Notes under the pieces: model-generated | Told to the model about the DNA's origin: nothing | What the model saw: the letters and a program-made list of their open reading frames with translations, nothing else | Databases searched by the model: none | Made by a program: the position numbers and the translations under genes | DNA from: Coriaria nepalensis | Lineage: Eukaryota; Streptophyta; Magnoliopsida; Cucurbitales; Coriariaceae | DNA length: 64,000 nt | Reading direction: 5' to 3' | Assembly (NCBI GenBank): GCA_027186245.1 | Contig: CP114498.1 | Coordinates: 6,207,501 to 6,271,500, forward strand | Shown here: positions 61,342 to 64,000 of the stretch, piece after piece | Layout of the letters: every line of letters begins with the position of its first letter | Position numbering within the stretch: the first letter of the stretch is position 1

Positions 61342-62939
61342 TGAACCTTTATATGAATTATGTACATTGGTTATGGAACATGTGTTAAAGTCTTGGTTGT
61401 ATAAACTGTTTAAATAACATGTTATTATTTGTGCAACCGTAGTAGTTTTTTAAGCTTTACGAGTCAGAATAATCAATCTTGTAACTCCCATATTAATCAG
61501 ATTTATTTGGCTATTTAATTCATTTTTTAATATTGAATTAAATCAATTAAAATAATTAATTAAATCTCTATTAAACTATTCGTTAACTCTCCCTCACTTA
61601 AACTTATAAATTAACATTCTTTCATTTGGAAATCTCACCTAGAAAAAAGTAATTCTCTTTTTAGAATCGTTTTCTCTAGAAATCCTAAGTCTTAGTATGA
61701 TAGTGTTCCAGTACTTTATGGTTCATCAGAATAATTTGATAGTACTATCAAATAATTCGTACTTTATTATATCTTATGTTTCTTTTTATCTGCTTCTGAG
61801 TGTTATCAGTTTTGGTGCACATGATCATTCACACGACTCTCTCTCTCTCTCTTTTTTTTTGTAGTGAATGAATTCAATTTTAAAAGCATGTGATTGCAAG
61901 TGCAAAATAACAGTAAAGCAAGTTTTATCCAATATCATTTTTAGGCCTTCGAAGAACAAAAGATATCATAGTAAACCACAAAATAATTCAACCATGAGGG
62001 CAAAGAGATCTAAAAAAAAAATCAACTAAGAAATCTAATTAAAAGAAGAACAAAAGAAAATGTTAAATCAGTTAGCTAAAGCTGTCAAAACGGGTCGCCT
62101 AATTAGGTCTGAGTTAGGTTTTTTATTATTTATGATTGGCTCGGCCTGATTCGAGAAGGTCATTGGATTTATCCCGAGTCCGGTCCGAGAAACTTGTTGA
62201 GTTTAGTCCAGCCCGTTTTGAGCTCGCTCCTTTTTTAAATAAAAAATAAAAGCATATAATAAAAATAAATAAATAATAATAATAACCTTTTGGTTAAATA
62301 AATATTTTATTATGTATTATTAGTAAAGAATAAATAAATAGTTAAATTCAAGTGTGAGGAATTAAAAATTAATTATGTGAGATAAAGTAAAAGAAAAAAA
62401 AATTAATTCAACTAATTTTTTTTTGTTGAAATACGTAACTTATTTCTCTTAAATAAAAAGAAAAAAAATATTTAAAATTTAAAATATTTAAAGTGAGCAA
62501 ACCTATTTCAACCAATCCGATAAAGTTTAAACTATATCCAAATTCGATATGTGTCTATATGTCGGACCAATTTTTTTATCGGCCGAAAAGCCCGATACAT
62601 TTTTGACAGGTTTATATTTAGTCCCCGTACATTTTTGACAGCTTTACGTTTTAGCTATCTTAATTATATGTTTGGAAATGAATCATGTAAAAAAAAATTA
62701 TATTCATGTCTGAGCCTAAATGGCTTAAGGAGTGGAAAAAAAAAAAAGTTGAAAAATTGTGTGAAATGGTAACAAAATTCGTCCCTCTCGAATTCCTTAA
62801 TAAAACGGTGTGTTGCATGTGGGGCCGAGAAGAGAAAAGAAAATAAAAGAAAAAAAGAGGGTTATATCTCTATTCTGATCAAGTCGGTCGACAGTAAGGT
62901 TTTCCAGTCTTTCTGTTTCTCTGTGCATGAGCTTTTCTG

Positions 62940-63230
62940 AATTATGATCAAGACCGTCGAGAGTTCATATTCCATTACAGTTTAGACCCAACACTCAACA
63001 AAATTTGAATTCTATCGAGTATATACAGAAGGAAGGGGAAGATTCAGCGCCTCGAAGCTAGAGAGAGGAAGAGATGGGTATGTGTATGTAGAGCTAAATT
63101 TCGGTGACCGGAGCTTCGGATCTGGATGAGAAGTCGGCGGCTGCCGGAAAATCATAGCGAAGATCGATTTTCTGTAGACGCTTGTGCGGGAATCAATCTA
63201 AGTTAGCTCAGTGTGTAAATTTTTCTATAA
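62940..63230 (+). other. Likely untranslated first exon of the nucleotide sugar transporter gene
   Basis: A GC-richer stretch ends in a donor (TATAA|GTAAGC, exon end 63230). The next acceptor (GTCCAG) precedes 63642, in the exon that carries the ATG at 63677. The start of transcription is not defined. Confidence 0.5.
63074..63091 (+). promoter_or_regulatory. Short uORF with three in-frame ATGs in the transporter 5'UTR
   Basis: ATGGGTATGTGTATGTAG encodes Met-Gly-Met-Cys-Met-stop, so three successive in-frame initiation codons share one stop. It lies in the inferred leader exon. Confidence 0.5.
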
Positions 63231-63676
63231 GTAAGCATCCAATTCCAAATTCTGTTGCTTAGGATGAGTTTTGTTTGTTTAGTTCAACCTTGATCTGGTT
63301 TGAGCTATCAAGATCTGATCTGAGATAGATGAATATATCAAGATTGGTTTTTGTTTTTTTTTTAAATCGTGAGCAGGCAATACGAAAACTACTTCAACTT
63401 ATCATCGATTGTCGTGTTTGATTTCTGAGAAACTTGTTAGTTATTGTTTTCGAATTTGTGCAGTGCAAAAAAGAATGCCTTATTATGAAAGCCCAAAATA
63501 GTAGTGGGATTTAACTCAGTGGGGTTTCTTCTCTTTTCATTATTTTATCTTTAACAATGGTACTTGAAGACTCGACATTCTCTTGACGTTTAAATCAGGC
63601 AATTAAATTATTTGACGTTTGATGATTTGTATTATGTCCAGGTGCAATTTGGTGTAGGATCGATTTGGACAGATAA

Positions 63677-63844
63677 ATGAAGAACGGAATGATTGAATGC
63701 AGTGTATGCCATTCAAAGCTACCTTCTCCCACCGCCAGAACTGTGTCAAGGGCCTATGACAGACATAAGAGCGGGATATCATCCAAGCAACGGGCCCTCA
63801 ATGTTCTCTTAGTTGTCGGTGATTGTATCCTGGTTGGTTTACAG
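63677..63844 (+). CDS. CMP-sialic acid transporter-like nucleotide sugar transporter, first coding exon (gene continues right)
   Basis: 56 codons from [20 protein letters not shown] through [20 protein letters not shown] to [10 protein letters not shown], then a GT donor (CAG|GTACTT) at 63845. This N-terminus, with a CxxC pair and the first hydrophobic segment, is that of plant CMP-sialic-acid-transporter-like proteins (At2g43240/At4g35335, SLC35A/NST family), Golgi antiporters of nucleotide sugars. Plants largely lack sialic acid, so the true substrate is uncertain. The remaining exons lie outside the window. Confidence 0.88.
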
Positions 63845-64000
63845 GTACTTCATCTGTAAACTATCAGAACTATTTCATGTGATTCTATGTGAAAGATAGT
63901 CTTCAAAAACCAGGAAATGAATAAGTTATGCTAGTACTAGTTGATAATGTAGATGAAGTTTAGTGCTTGGTGATACTTTGTTCTTTGCCTCCTCAAGAAC

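Larger units (their letters stand above)
59797..62900. other. Intergenic; repeats but no gene recognised
   Basis: PARP3 3'UTR to about 60000, then A/T-rich DNA. 60.4-60.96 kb is less AT-rich, with short frames lacking homology. 61.18-61.42 kb has a duplicated motif pair (see separate entry). 62.2-62.7 kb is A/T-rich. Confidence 0.4.

Noticed and set aside
1..64000. CRISPR arrays, rRNA, tRNA or organellar gene clusters
   Set aside because: No regularly spaced repeats, no cloverleaf-like A/B-box sequences and no rRNA-like stretches were seen by reading; a tRNAscan run would settle the tRNA question.

Overview
The window is nuclear DNA from a flowering plant, most likely a eudicot. It is AT-rich. 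The genes are split by GT-AG introns and match angiosperm protein families, and degenerate Copia and LINE retrotransposon fragments fill the gaps. I see no bacterial, organellar or viral gene blocks, no CRISPR array, and no rRNA or tRNA gene that I can support.

Intact or near-intact genes in order: an ATAD2-type AAA+/bromodomain chromatin protein (minus, running off the left edge, start 5515); a single-exon four-EF-hand calmodulin-like protein (plus, 11147-11596); chloroplast 15-cis-zeta-carotene isomerase Z-ISO (minus, 4 exons, 17713-22282); the intronless chaperonin subunit CCT4 (minus, 25688-27274); an ARMC7-like armadillo protein (plus, 6 coding exons, 30838-32764); an SLC35F1/DUF914 membrane transporter (plus, 11 exons, 36062-39451); LSM8 (minus, 5 exons, 43518-45472); RNA polymerase subunit RPB10 (minus, 4 exons, 52038-53016); PARP3 (plus, 18 exons, 55403-59796); and the first coding exon of a CMP-sialic-acid-transporter-like nucleotide sugar transporter (plus, from 63677, running off the right edge). 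I traced reading frame and splice phase by hand through every junction of the complete multi-exon genes.

Between them lies much decayed material. An RluA-type mitochondrial pseudouridine synthase (about 13.2-16.2 kb) keeps its exon layout but has lost its catalytic Asp, one splice donor and its reading frame three times. An At3g49140-like gene (40.35-42.4 kb) lacks its middle exons and carries a stop. A partial second copy of LSM8 lies at 48.5-49.0 kb. A frameshifted RS-domain fragment lies at 51.3-51.7 kb. LINE remnants (49.8-51.1 kb), Copia remnants (7.7-8.1 and 24.4-24.7 kb) and two diverged copies of one long LTR-like sequence (about 8.1-10.05 and 33.64-34.84 kb) fill other gaps. Intron 3 of Z-ISO holds two adjacent long-inverted-repeat elements.

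The genes do not form one pathway. They are unrelated housekeeping genes (splicing, transcription, protein folding, chromatin, carotenoid synthesis, ADP-ribosylation) interspersed with repeats. I found no clearly new biological system. The most useful observations are the decaying pseudouridine synthase, the altered H-Y-E triad of PARP3, the LSM8 5'UTR duplication that makes a three-codon uORF and a second splice acceptor, and the hairpin elements in the Z-ISO intron.
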